Shown here in pieces: positions 1 through 5,614 of a stretch of 6,702 nt of DNA (positions within the stretch are counted from its first letter, which is position 1; each line of letters begins with the position of its first letter). A program made the translations under genes and the position numbers. The DNA comes from UBA7985 sp965658725. GTDB taxonomy: Bacteria; Pseudomonadota; Alphaproteobacteria; UBA7985. The stretch spans positions 1 through 6,702 of the forward strand of contig CBFHUI010000112.1 of NCBI GenBank assembly GCA_965658725.1. Reading direction: 5' to 3'. A model generated the notes under the pieces. The model was not told the DNA's origin, ran no database searches, and saw only the letters and a program-made list of their open reading frames with translations.

Positions 1-290
1 ACGACGCAGTCGCTGTTGTTGGGCAGAATAAAAAGATGGTCCTCTTCCCGCTCGCTGAGCTGCCGGAGATGCCACGCGGACGCGGCGTCAAGCTGCAGCA
101 TTACACCAAGGGCGGCATGTCCGACGCCAAGACCTTCGCCCGAGCCGACGGGCTGACCTGGGCCTGGGGTCAGGACAAGACCCGGACCTTCACCGATTAC
201 GCGGAAGTTGAGGGCGCCCGAGCCTCGGCGGGCAAGCCATGTCCTGCAGGCTTTCCTAAGAATGGCTTATTTGGGTCGGATGGCAGCTGA
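1..290 (+). CDS. parC: DNA topoisomerase IV subunit A, C-terminal fragment (5' end outside window)
   Basis: The reading frame is open from the left edge (first full codon at base 3) to a TGA at 288-290, giving 95 residues. ParC is the breakage-reunion subunit of topoisomerase IV, which unlinks daughter chromosomes by ATP-driven strand passage together with ParE. The fragment matches what I know of the extreme C-terminus of alphaproteobacterial ParC: DAVAVVGQNKK leading into LFPLAELPEMPRGRGV, then a GGMSDAKTF segment, an ADGLTW segment, and a final RASAGK plus GFPKN tail. This is the last part of the C-terminal beta-pinwheel DNA-wrapping domain; the catalytic tyrosine domain is outside the window. 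The ATG at base 36 is an internal methionine and not the start. The related gyrA is the alternative, but the GRGV and RASAG tail favours ParC. No fault is visible in the fragment. Confidence 0.9.
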   Translation, partial: DAVAVVGQNKKMVLFPLAELPEMPRGRGVKLQHYTKGGMSDAKTFARADGLTWAWGQDKTRTFTDYAEVEGARASAGKPCPAGFPKNGLFGSDGS

Positions 291-314
291 TTTGACACTT
301 TAGTGCAGTTTTTT
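285..314 (+). terminator. Weak terminator-like structure at the end of parC
   Basis: AGCTG (285-289) can pair with CAGTT (306-310, one G-T wobble). Inside it, CAC can pair with GTG around a TTTA loop, and a run of six T (309-314) follows. The structure has a six-base bulge and a short inner stem, so it is poor for an intrinsic terminator. It sits where a parC terminator is expected, overlapping the stop codon. Treat it as a possibility only. Confidence 0.22.
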
Positions 315-392
315 GTGAACATTGTCGCATTAATCCCGTCATTTTCTCGTAATTCATGCGCTGCGTGCAAAGTACCTTGGCGCTTATTGCGA

Positions 393-421
393 CTTCTACT
401 CTTTAAGCCATGCGCCTATAT
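393..421 (+). promoter_or_regulatory. Candidate promoter for the DUF1127-sRNA unit
   Basis: CTTCTA (393-398) and CTATAT (416-421) are separated by 17 bases. The -10-like CTATAT resembles elements reported for heat-shock sigma factors of Rhodobacter (RpoHI/RpoHII), which drive the comparable DUF1127-CcsR operon there. The -35 match is weak (CTTC instead of CTTG). A start near 428 would leave a leader of about 105 bases before the ATG at 535. The rest of 291-534 shows no gene. It contains a small CCGCC/GGCGG hairpin (496-500 with 507-511, loop of six) and an A-rich stretch at 469-488. The promoter assignment is an inference from context. Confidence 0.25.
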
Positions 422-521
422 CATGGATTAACGGGGCGCAGAAACCACCACCTCTTCTGCAGCTCCGGCAAAGAACACAAACAAAAAGACACCGTCCGCC
501 ACGCGCGGCGGCGCACGCAAC

Positions 522-527
522 AAAGGA
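522..527 (+). promoter_or_regulatory. Ribosome binding site of the DUF1127 gene
   Basis: AAAGGA lies seven bases before the ATG at 535. It supports both the reality of this short gene and the choice of start. Confidence 0.7.
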
Positions 528-534
528 CCTGACC

Positions 535-693
535 ATGAGCCTGTTTTCGAACGTCTCCGAGCGCTTTGCCCGCTACCAGGAAACGCGCCGCACCATGCGG
601 GAGCTTTCCCGGCTTTCCGATCGTGACCTGAGCGATCTGGGTATCAGCCGCGCTGCAATTCCTGCACTGGCACGCACTGGAAAGCGCTTCTAA
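535..693 (+). CDS. Small DUF1127 (YjiS-like) protein, likely RNA-binding regulator
   Basis: This 52-residue ORF starts with ATG behind a good AAAGGA and ends with TAA. The protein begins MSLFSNVSERFARYQETRR and continues with a helix rich in R, E and L (residues 17-27), then SDRDLSDLGISR (28-39), which is the hallmark core of the DUF1127 family (conserved L-x-D/R-x-L-x-D-I/L-G-hydrophobic-x-R). It is basic overall (nine Arg and one Lys) and has no signal peptide or membrane segment, so it should be cytoplasmic. In Rhodobacter sphaeroides a protein of this family, CcaF1, is encoded directly upstream of the CcsR sRNAs, binds RNA and affects their maturation. Other family members affect stress, phosphate or carbon metabolism. 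Here the gene is likewise followed after 15 bases by hairpins with CCTCC loops, so an equivalent role is likely but inferred. The family call is firm; the function is not proven. Confidence 0.9.
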   Translation: MSLFSNVSERFARYQETRRTMRELSRLSDRDLSDLGISRAAIPALARTGKRF

Positions 694-731
694 ACACCCT
701 ACATATGATTAAGGACGGGCCGGCCGCTATC

Positions 732-746
732 TCCTCCTCCTCCTCC
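732..746 (+). repeat. Trinucleotide repeat (TCC)5 in the loop of hairpin 1
   Basis: Five perfect TCC units lie in the loop of the first hairpin. They supply several overlapping CCTCCTCC registers. A short perfect tandem repeat of this kind can gain or lose units by slippage, which would change the number of anti-Shine-Dalgarno registers exposed. Confidence 0.9.
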
Positions 747-807
747 AGGCCCCCCCGTTCTTAAGACGCCGGATCGACAATCCTCCCACCACCGTCGATC
801 CCGCCAG

Positions 808-850
808 ACGGGCCTGCTGAAACCTCCTCCCCTCAGCAGGCCCGTTTTCT
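808..850 (+). terminator. Intrinsic terminator ending the DUF1127-sRNA transcript
   Basis: A 13-pair perfect stem (808-820 with 833-845), GC-rich in its lower half, is followed by TTTTCT and then GTTT. This is a strong rho-independent terminator for plus-strand transcription. It is one-directional: no T run follows on the minus strand, so it should not terminate era transcripts. The same hairpin is hairpin 3 of the sRNA region and carries CCTCCTCCC in its loop, so it probably serves as both terminator and regulatory loop. Confidence 0.88.
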
Positions 851-907
851 GTTTACAGGTCTGCTGTGAGACGGCGCACCGACGCTGCGTTGAATGAGAG
901 TGGGCGC

Positions 908-1813
908 TTAGCCCAGTTCGAGGCCCATTTCCCGGAACCGCTCGGGATCATTCAGCCAGTTTTCCCGCACCTTGACGAACAGGAACAGGTGCACTTTCCG
1001 ATCGAACAGCTCGCCCAAGTCCTGCCGTGACTGCGAACCGATCTGCTTGATCCTTGCGCCGCCCTTGCCAAGGACCATGGCCTTGTGGCTGTCGCGGCTG
1101 ACGTAAATCACCTGATTGATCTTCAGATCACCGTTCTTCTGCACTTCAAACAGCTCGGTTTCCACTGTGAGATTGTAAGGCAGTTCCTGATGCAGCTGTA
1201 TGAACAGCTTTTCGCGCGTCGCCTCTGCGGCCAACATGCGGCTCGGGAGATCCGAAATCTGATCTTCCGGATAGAGCCAGGGACCGTCGGGCAAGCGCTT
1301 AAGAACCGCGTTCTTAAGGTCTTCCACCCCGTCTCCACTCAGCGCGGACACCATGAAGGTTTCCTGCACGTCCAGCCGCGCGTTCACCGCCGCAGCAACC
1401 TCGAGCATCACTTCATGCCGCGCACTGTCGATCTTGTTCAGCACCAGCATCGGCGTTGCACGCTGCTGTTCGAGTTGCTCAATCACGGCGTGGTCATCGT
1501 CGGTCAGGCGCTTCTTTGAAACGTCAATCACCAGCATGAGCCGGTCAGTCTCGGCCGCCTGCCGCCAAGCCACGTCAACCATGGCCTTCTCCAGCCGGCG
1601 CTTAGCCCCGCGAAAGATACCCGGCGTATCGACAAAAATCGCCTGATCCGAACCCTCCGCCAGAATGCCCGTGACGCGCGTGCGCGTGGTCTGCACCTTG
1701 GGTGAGACGATGGAAACCTTCGCGCCAATGAGCTGGTTTACCAGCGTGGACTTGCCCGCATTCGGCGCGCCAATCACGGCGATGAAGCCGCAGCGCGTAG
1801 GTGTTTCAGTCAT
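908..1813 (-). CDS. era: GTPase Era, 16S rRNA-binding ribosome assembly factor
   Basis: This is a 301-residue protein, the usual length for Era. Era is a GTP-binding protein that binds the 3' end of 16S rRNA and helps mature the 30S subunit at the membrane-cytoplasm interface. All GTPase boxes are visible: G1 GAPNAGKS (15-22), the QTTRTR switch I (41-46), G3 DTPG (62-65), G4 NKID (126-129) and G5 SAL (156-158). The C-terminal KH RNA-binding domain has its GKGG loop at 249-252, followed by ARIKQIG. The stretch around 206-219 (HQELPYNLTVE) is also typical of Era. Its ATG shares one base with the rnc stop (TAATG), so it is probably translated by re-initiation after rnc. It is the last gene of the operon. 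recO, which commonly follows era in this class, is not present here; the next gene region is the convergent DUF1127-sRNA unit. No key residue is missing. Confidence 0.98.
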   Translation of the reverse strand: MTETPTRCGFIAVIGAPNAGKSTLVNQLIGAKVSIVSPKVQTTRTRVTGILAEGSDQAIFVDTPGIFRGAKRRLEKAMVDVAWRQAAETDRLMLVIDVSKKRLTDDDHAVIEQLEQQRATPMLVLNKIDSARHEVMLEVAAAVNARLDVQETFMVSALSGDGVEDLKNAVLKRLPDGPWLYPEDQISDLPSRMLAAEATREKLFIQLHQELPYNLTVETELFEVQKNGDLKINQVIYVSRDSHKAMVLGKGGARIKQIGSQSRQDLGELFDRKVHLFLFVKVRENWLNDPERFREMGLELG

Positions 1814-2577
1814 TATGGGGTCGCCTTTGGCGCGCTGGTTACGCGGTCGAGCAGGATGGCCGCAGCCTCGCGTTCAGCCGCACGCTTATTGCCTGCGGTC
1901 GCCTGAACACTCTTTTGACCTTCAACGCTGACACTGATTTCGAATTGCGGCTCATGGCTGGGGCCAGACTGACCGATTAGCTCATAAACAGGCAGCGGCA
2001 GGGCGCGGGCCTGCGCCCATTCCTGCAGCGCGGTCTTTGGATCTCGGGGCGGGCGCTTGGCGGCTTCTAGGAAGGGCGACCAGTTGCGCTCGATGAAGCT
2101 ACGCACCGGTGCCATACCGCCATCGAGGTAAATCGCTGCGATGAGAGCTTCGACGACATCGGCGAGCAGGGATTCTTTCTGCTGCCCCCCGCCGTCACGT
2201 TCGCCGCGCGACATGCGGATCAGTGGACCGATGTCGAGGCTGACTGCGACCTCGGCTAGGGTCTCGCGCCGCACCAACTCAGTATGACGCTTGGCCAAGT
2301 CGCCTTCGCGCTCGTCTGGGAAGCGGAACAGCAGCATTTCGGAAATTATCAGGCCCAGCACCCGGTCGCCGAGAAACTCCAACCGCTCATAGGACTCGGA
2401 CGCCACCTTGCGCCCCTCTGCCGACACCCGCATCGATGAATGCGTCACGGCTGCCACCGCATAGCGCCGCCCAAAGAAGCGGTAACCCAGCGCCGCTTCG
2501 ATCGGGCGCAGGTCTACGCCGTCGCTGAACGCATCGCGGGCGGTTGAGAGGTCTTCGTTGCCGGCGTTACGATCCAT
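1813..2577 (-). CDS. rnc: Ribonuclease III
   Basis: This 254-residue protein is slightly longer than E. coli RNase III because of an N-terminal extension of about 20 residues. The enzyme cuts double-stranded RNA, including the rRNA precursor and sRNA-mRNA duplexes, with two Mg2+ ions per active site in a homodimer. The signature ERLEFLGD is at 64-71, giving acidic residues E64, E67 and D71; the second acidic pair is D140 and E143 within LLADVVEALIAAIYLDGG. A linker at about 170-178 leads to the dsRNA-binding domain (about 180-247), which starts DPKTALQEWAQ and ends NKRAAEREAAAILL. It lies five bases after the lepB stop and overlaps era by one base. No strong Shine-Dalgarno sequence precedes its ATG, so coupling to lepB translation is likely. 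As the processing enzyme for double-stranded RNA it could also act on the hairpin RNAs at 709-850, but that is speculation. Confidence 0.98.
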   Translation of the reverse strand: MDRNAGNEDLSTARDAFSDGVDLRPIEAALGYRFFGRRYAVAAVTHSSMRVSAEGRKVASESYERLEFLGDRVLGLIISEMLLFRFPDEREGDLAKRHTELVRRETLAEVAVSLDIGPLIRMSRGERDGGGQQKESLLADVVEALIAAIYLDGGMAPVRSFIERNWSPFLEAAKRPPRDPKTALQEWAQARALPLPVYELIGQSGPSHEPQFEISVSVEGQKSVQATAGNKRAAEREAAAILLDRVTSAPKATP

Positions 2578-2582
2578 AGAAC

Positions 2583-3383
2583 TCAGCGAATGCCTTTAAA
2601 GAAGCGGCCCCAGCGGAAGGGGTTGTTGAGGGTCCAGGAATTTTTGATACGGAACCCATCCTTGATCTGCCGAATGTTCAGCGAGAATAGCACAAACTGC
2701 GCGCGACCCATGACGTACTTTCGGTGAACCGCGCCCAGCGAGCGCGCGCGGCTGTCTGAGGAGTTGTCGCGGTTGTCGCCCATGAAGAACAAGTGATCTT
2801 CAGGCACGATGTAAGGGCCAAACATGTCCGGGCCGACCAACTGGTCGCCGTAGTACTTGTCCCAAATCACGTGCTCGTGGGGCTTGCCATTCTGGGACTC
2901 AAAGGTCTCCATAAAGAAGTCACCGAGGCTTTCGACCGCCTGCCCGCGCTGGTCAAAGCGATCAGCGTTTGACGAACCCGGACCGATCAGCACCCGGTCC
3001 GCCGCGACACCGTTGATGTACAGTAGGGAGTTGCGCACCACGATCTCATCACCGGGCACTCCCACCACGCGCTTCACCAGCTTCTTTTGGCGCGGAGAGT
3101 CCGGGTCAGCAAAGACGACCACGTTACCTCGCTTGGGCTCACGCCAGAAAATCCGGTCGGAGATGAGCGGAATGTCAAAAATCGACTGACGCCCGAAGCC
3201 GTAAGAGAACTTGGTCACGATGACATAATCCCCGGTCTTCAGCGTCGGGTCCATCGAAGGCGAAGGAATGCGGAAGGGCTCGAAGATGAACGAACGCACG
3301 ACGACCACGATGATAACAACCGATACGATCAGTTGCAGGTACTCGGCGATGACGTTCTTTTCCGACGCTTCGCGCTTGGCCAT
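2583..3383 (-). CDS. lepB: Signal peptidase I (intact copy)
   Basis: This 266-residue inner-membrane serine protease removes signal peptides from exported proteins by a Ser-Lys dyad. It has one N-terminal membrane anchor (about residues 13-30, LQLIVSVVIIVVVV) and a periplasmic catalytic domain. The catalytic serine is S43 in IPSPSMDPTL (39-48) and the general-base lysine is K104 in KRVVGVPGD (104-112). The box GDNRDNSSDSR (202-212) is present, and the C-terminal NPFRWGRFF segment is shared with the neighbouring paralogue. An insert of roughly 35 residues (about 130-180) between the lysine and the GDNRDN box contains a charged FDQRGQ...WDKYYGD region typical of many alphaproteobacterial LepB. 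The start is well supported: AAAGGAG lies seven bases upstream of the ATG. With the adjacent copy broken, this gene is probably the essential signal peptidase of the cell. The gap before it (3384-3483) contains a weak promoter-like pair (TTGCGC, 17 bases, TAAGTC on the minus strand), so it may have its own promoter. Confidence 0.97.
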   Translation of the reverse strand: MAKREASEKNVIAEYLQLIVSVVIIVVVVRSFIFEPFRIPSPSMDPTLKTGDYVIVTKFSYGFGRQSIFDIPLISDRIFWREPKRGNVVVFADPDSPRQKKLVKRVVGVPGDEIVVRNSLLYINGVAADRVLIGPGSSNADRFDQRGQAVESLGDFFMETFESQNGKPHEHVIWDKYYGDQLVGPDMFGPYIVPEDHLFFMGDNRDNSSDSRARSLGAVHRKYVMGRAQFVLFSLNIRQIKDGFRIKNSWTLNNPFRWGRFFKGIR

Positions 3384-3390
3384 GAGGCCT

Positions 3391-3397
3391 CTCCTTT
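3391..3397 (-). promoter_or_regulatory. Ribosome binding site of lepB
   Basis: Read on the minus strand this is AAAGGAG, seven bases before the lepB ATG. It is the best-placed Shine-Dalgarno sequence in the operon and fixes the start of the intact lepB. Confidence 0.75.
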
Positions 3398-3483
3398 CGA
3401 TGCATGTATGACCGCAGACTTAATGACTTTTCACCCCCAGCGCAACGCGGCCACAGGTGATCAGCCCACCGATCCGCGGGAGA

Positions 3484-4266
3484 TCAAAGCAATTTGAGGA
3501 AACGACCCCATCGGAAGGGGTTCCAGTACGCCCAGAAATAGGTGTCCTCTGGGTGCGCTTGAATGTTCAGCGAAAACAAAACCAACTCGGCCTTGCCGAT
3601 CAGATAGCGCTTGTTCACCAACCCCAAATCTCGGTTTGACCGGCTGTCGCCCGAGTTGTCGCGGTTATCGCCTAGGAAAAAGTAACTGTCAGCCGGAACG
3701 GTCAGACGCGGGGTATTGTCGAAGACCGTGTCAGAAAGGTTCAGCACCTGATAGGCCGCCAGAACGTCGCCCTGCCGGTCCACCAAGCGCTCGTCAAACA
3801 GCTGCGCGGGTTTGTTGGAGAGGGACGTATTCGTCGCGGCACCGACCTAGCGCTGGGGCATGGGTTCCCCGTTCAGGAACAGCTCACCGTTGATCATCTG
3901 TACCGTATCCCCCGGCACCCCGATGATCCGCTTGATCAGGTTGCGCTCGAACTTTGGATGACGGAACACCGCAATATCACCGCGCTTCGGTTCCCCGCCC
4001 AGAAACCGTTGATCGGGCATAAAGGGGGTGTCGATGTCGAAACTGAAGTCACCGAAGCCATAGCTGAACTTCGAGACCACGACCATGTCGCCGACCTCAA
4101 GTGTTGGAAGCATGGACTCAGAGGGGATGCGGAACGTTTCGAAGGCAAACCAGCGCATGCTGAAAAAGAACGCCAGCACAATCACGATCAGCGCGATCCA
4201 AGCCCGGAACGATCCGGGCTCCTTCGCGGCTCTCGCGCTTATACTTTCGTTCTCGGAACCAGCCAT
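3484..4266 (-). pseudogene. lepB: Second signal peptidase I, interrupted by one in-frame TAG
   Basis: This is a complete signal peptidase I reading frame of 260 codons plus stop, broken only by a TAG at 3847-3849. Counting from the ATG at 4266, the first 139 residues carry the membrane anchor (about 22-38), catalytic S51 in IPSESMLPTL and K112 in KRIIGVPGD (112-120), and end EPMPQR. After the TAG the same frame continues with 20 more residues and then a segment containing GDNRDNSGDSR (199-209) and the terminal NPFRWGRFLKLL. There is no frameshift, and both halves keep family motifs, so the lesion is recent or artificial. CAG to TAG is the simplest single change. The product made up to the stop has both dyad residues but lacks half of the catalytic beta domain, so it is probably inactive. 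A TTG at 4278, with GAGGGGAG just upstream, is an alternative start adding four residues. The copy clearly differs from its downstream neighbour, so this is an old paralogue pair. Alternatives to decay are a sequencing error or stop read-through. Confidence 0.85.
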
Positions 4267-4328
4267 ATCAGCCCCCAAAGGGCTCCCCTCGCGCTCGCGC
4301 TTCTCGCGCGGTCATTATGCGGCACAGG

Positions 4329-4793
4329 TTAGGACTGGGGAAAGGTTGGTGCAATGGCGTGCGCGCGCGGACCGGTTTCGGACCCCTTGGCTGTTGCAAA
4401 AAGGACGACATAAGCGGTGGCATAGGGCGGTTCGTCCGACATGGACCAATCAGCAACCAACGCCTCGCCTTCTCGCAGCATGGCCTGCACCCGCGCCAAG
4501 GCGCCGCCTTCAAAGGTCAGCAGCGGCTTGGAAAACGCCTGCCCCGGCTCTGGCCGTGCCAACCCCACGTCACGCCAGCCGACCCCATAGCGGAACCCCG
4601 TTCCAAGGGCTTTCACCGCCGCTTCCTTGAGCGCGTAGTGCCGCGCCAGACCGGCGGCAAAGTCGTGCCGACGCTCGCAGTAAGCCCGTTCGCCCGGACG
4701 TAGGATGCGGTTGATGAAGCGCTCGCCCTGCCGGTCCAGAACGGCCCGGATGCGGTCAATATCAACAATGTCGTTGCCTACGCCGATGAGCAT
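4329..4793 (-). CDS. acpS: Holo-[acyl-carrier-protein] synthase
   Basis: This 154-residue protein transfers the 4'-phosphopantetheine group from coenzyme A to a serine of acyl carrier protein, which activates it for fatty acid synthesis. The family start MLIGVGNDIVDIDRI holds the Mg2+-binding aspartate D8. The second metal-binding segment, ALKEAAVKALGTG (54-66), holds E57, and the SDEPPYA strand near residue 118 is also present. Enzymes of this family are usually about 120-140 residues; here a tail after the last core strand (VVLFATAKGSETGP onwards, about 20 residues) makes it longer. AAAGGAAG lies upstream of the ATG at a rather long distance of about ten bases. It is first in the acpS-lepB-rnc-era order. 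pdxJ, which often precedes acpS in proteobacteria, is absent; a divergent azlC lies there instead. Confidence 0.95.
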   Translation of the reverse strand: MLIGVGNDIVDIDRIRAVLDRQGERFINRILRPGERAYCERRHDFAAGLARHYALKEAAVKALGTGFRYGVGWRDVGLARPEPGQAFSKPLLTFEGGALARVQAMLREGEALVADWSMSDEPPYATAYVVLFATAKGSETGPRAHAIAPTFPQS

Positions 4794-4900
4794 CGTCTGT
4801 GGCTTCCTTTCGCGCGTGCTGCCTGAGGTCTTGACCCATCCGCCGGGGTGAAGGAAGAGGGTCTGCCCCCTGATACGCCGAAAGCGAGAGAAAAAGAACC

Positions 4901-5614
4901 GTGGTTTCCACCCTGCGCCAAGCCCTTCCCACCGCCCTGCCCATCGCAGCGCCCGTGATGATTGGCTATTTCACTGTGGGAGCGACCTTTGGCCTGACCG
5001 CAGCGCAGGCGGGGTTCGGCTGGTTCTGGCCGGTGGTGATCTCGCTGGTGCAATTCGCTGGCGCAGCCCAGTTCATGATCGTCGCCATGGCCGCCCAGGG
5101 CGCGGCCTTAACGGAAATCGCAGCGGTGGTGTTCCTGCTGAACCTACGCCACGTCTTCTATGGTTTTCCCTTCCTCGCCAATCAGCCCCGCACGCTGATT
5201 GGCCGGGCGCTGATGATCTTCTGGCTGACGGACGAGACCTACAGTCTGCTGACCACGCGCAAGCAGCAGGATCCCCCCATCGTGCAGACCACGGTTGGCG
5301 GATTGAACTACTTTTCTTGGGCCGCAGGAACGCTTGTGGGAAGCCTGTTCGGGCAGGTCTTGCCGCTGCAGATCGATAGCTTCTCCTTCGCCCTCTTCGC
5401 GCTGTTCGCGATCCTGTTGACCGAACAGATCCGCGCACACCGATCGATTGTACCCCTGCTCGCCGGGACGCTCGCCGTGCTGATGATCGTCCCTTTCGAG
5501 GTCACATTTGGCGTCGGCATGTTCATGAGCGGCTTAGCGGCCATCGTGGTTATTACCGCCTGGCACTTCCTGCGCCCGAGCGCGCCTACCGTGGGGGGAT
5601 CGGAGAATGGATGA
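4901..5614 (+). CDS. azlC: AzlC family permease (branched-chain amino acid export, large subunit)
   Basis: This 237-residue, strongly hydrophobic protein belongs to the AzlC family, whose members export branched-chain amino acids (or their analogues) together with a small AzlD partner. Visible family marks are QFAGAAQF (51-58), NLRHVFYG (81-88) and the TDE (110-112) after the central segment. Hydrophobic stretches recur along the whole length, consistent with about six or seven membrane segments, and the short C-terminal tail is polar. The start is GTG at 4901: no other start codon occurs between it and an in-frame TGA at 4871-4873. Its Shine-Dalgarno sequence is poor (GAGAG only). It is divergent from acpS across 107 bases and overlaps azlD by eight bases, so the two are probably co-translated. 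The substrate cannot be told from the sequence. Confidence 0.92.
   Translation: MVSTLRQALPTALPIAAPVMIGYFTVGATFGLTAAQAGFGWFWPVVISLVQFAGAAQFMIVAMAAQGAALTEIAAVVFLLNLRHVFYGFPFLANQPRTLIGRALMIFWLTDETYSLLTTRKQQDPPIVQTTVGGLNYFSWAAGTLVGSLFGQVLPLQIDSFSFALFALFAILLTEQIRAHRSIVPLLAGTLAVLMIVPFEVTFGVGMFMSGLAAIVVITAWHFLRPSAPTVGGSENG

Larger units (their letters stand above)
709..850 (+). ncRNA. Three-hairpin sRNA region with CCTCC loops (CcsR/cuckoo-like)
   Basis: Three hairpins stand in a row on the same strand as the DUF1127 gene. Hairpin 1 pairs TTAAGGACGGG (709-719) with CCCGTTCTTAA (754-764), 11 pairs with one G-T wobble, plus a possible inner GGCC/GGCC (722-725 with 748-751); its loop contains five TCC units. 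Hairpin 2 pairs GGATCGAC (771-778) with GTCGATCC (794-801), perfect, with a 15-base loop containing CCTCCC (782-787). Hairpin 3 pairs ACGGGCCTGCTGA (808-820) with TCAGCAGGCCCGT (833-845), 13 perfect pairs, with CCTCCTCCC (823-831) in its 12-base loop and T-rich sequence after it. Loops with CCUCCUCCC define the alphaproteobacterial CcsR/cuckoo sRNAs, which are co-transcribed with a DUF1127 gene and mimic the 16S anti-Shine-Dalgarno sequence. The stems differ in sequence while the loops agree, which suggests that the loops are the functional part. The number of mature sRNAs and their ends cannot be read here; hairpins 2 and 3 may form one canonical two-loop RNA and hairpin 1 a separate piece. 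Confidence 0.8.

Noticed and set aside
292..297. Perfect TTGACA hexamer after parC
   Set aside because: At 16-18 bases downstream only TGTGAA/GTGAAC/TGAACA is found, which is not a credible -10 box; the hexamer alone is not enough.
704..709. TATGAT resembling a -10 box just before hairpin 1
   Set aside because: No acceptable -35 sequence at 15-19 bases upstream; the sRNA region is more simply read as co-transcribed with the DUF1127 gene.
709..845. Hairpin series as a CRISPR or mobile repeat array
   Set aside because: The stems differ in sequence and length and only the loop motif recurs; there are no constant repeats or spacers.
1085..1519. Long plus-strand reading frame opposite era
   Set aside because: Lies wholly antisense to a well-supported gene, has no recognisable domain and reflects the GC-rich codon pattern of era.
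3484..3786. Downstream part of lepB2 as an independent gene starting at TTG
   Set aside because: It is in the same frame as the upstream part, lacks the membrane anchor and Ser-Lys dyad, and the TTG has no ribosome binding site; it is the remainder of one broken gene.
4085..4630. 181-codon plus-strand reading frame across lepB2 and acpS
   Set aside because: Antisense to two supported genes, with low-complexity Arg/Pro/Ala composition typical of a shadow frame.
4833..4863. GACCC/GGGTC inverted repeat between acpS and azlC, as an operator
   Set aside because: A five-base arm with a 21-base spacer is expected by chance in a spacer of this size, and no matching regulator gene is nearby.
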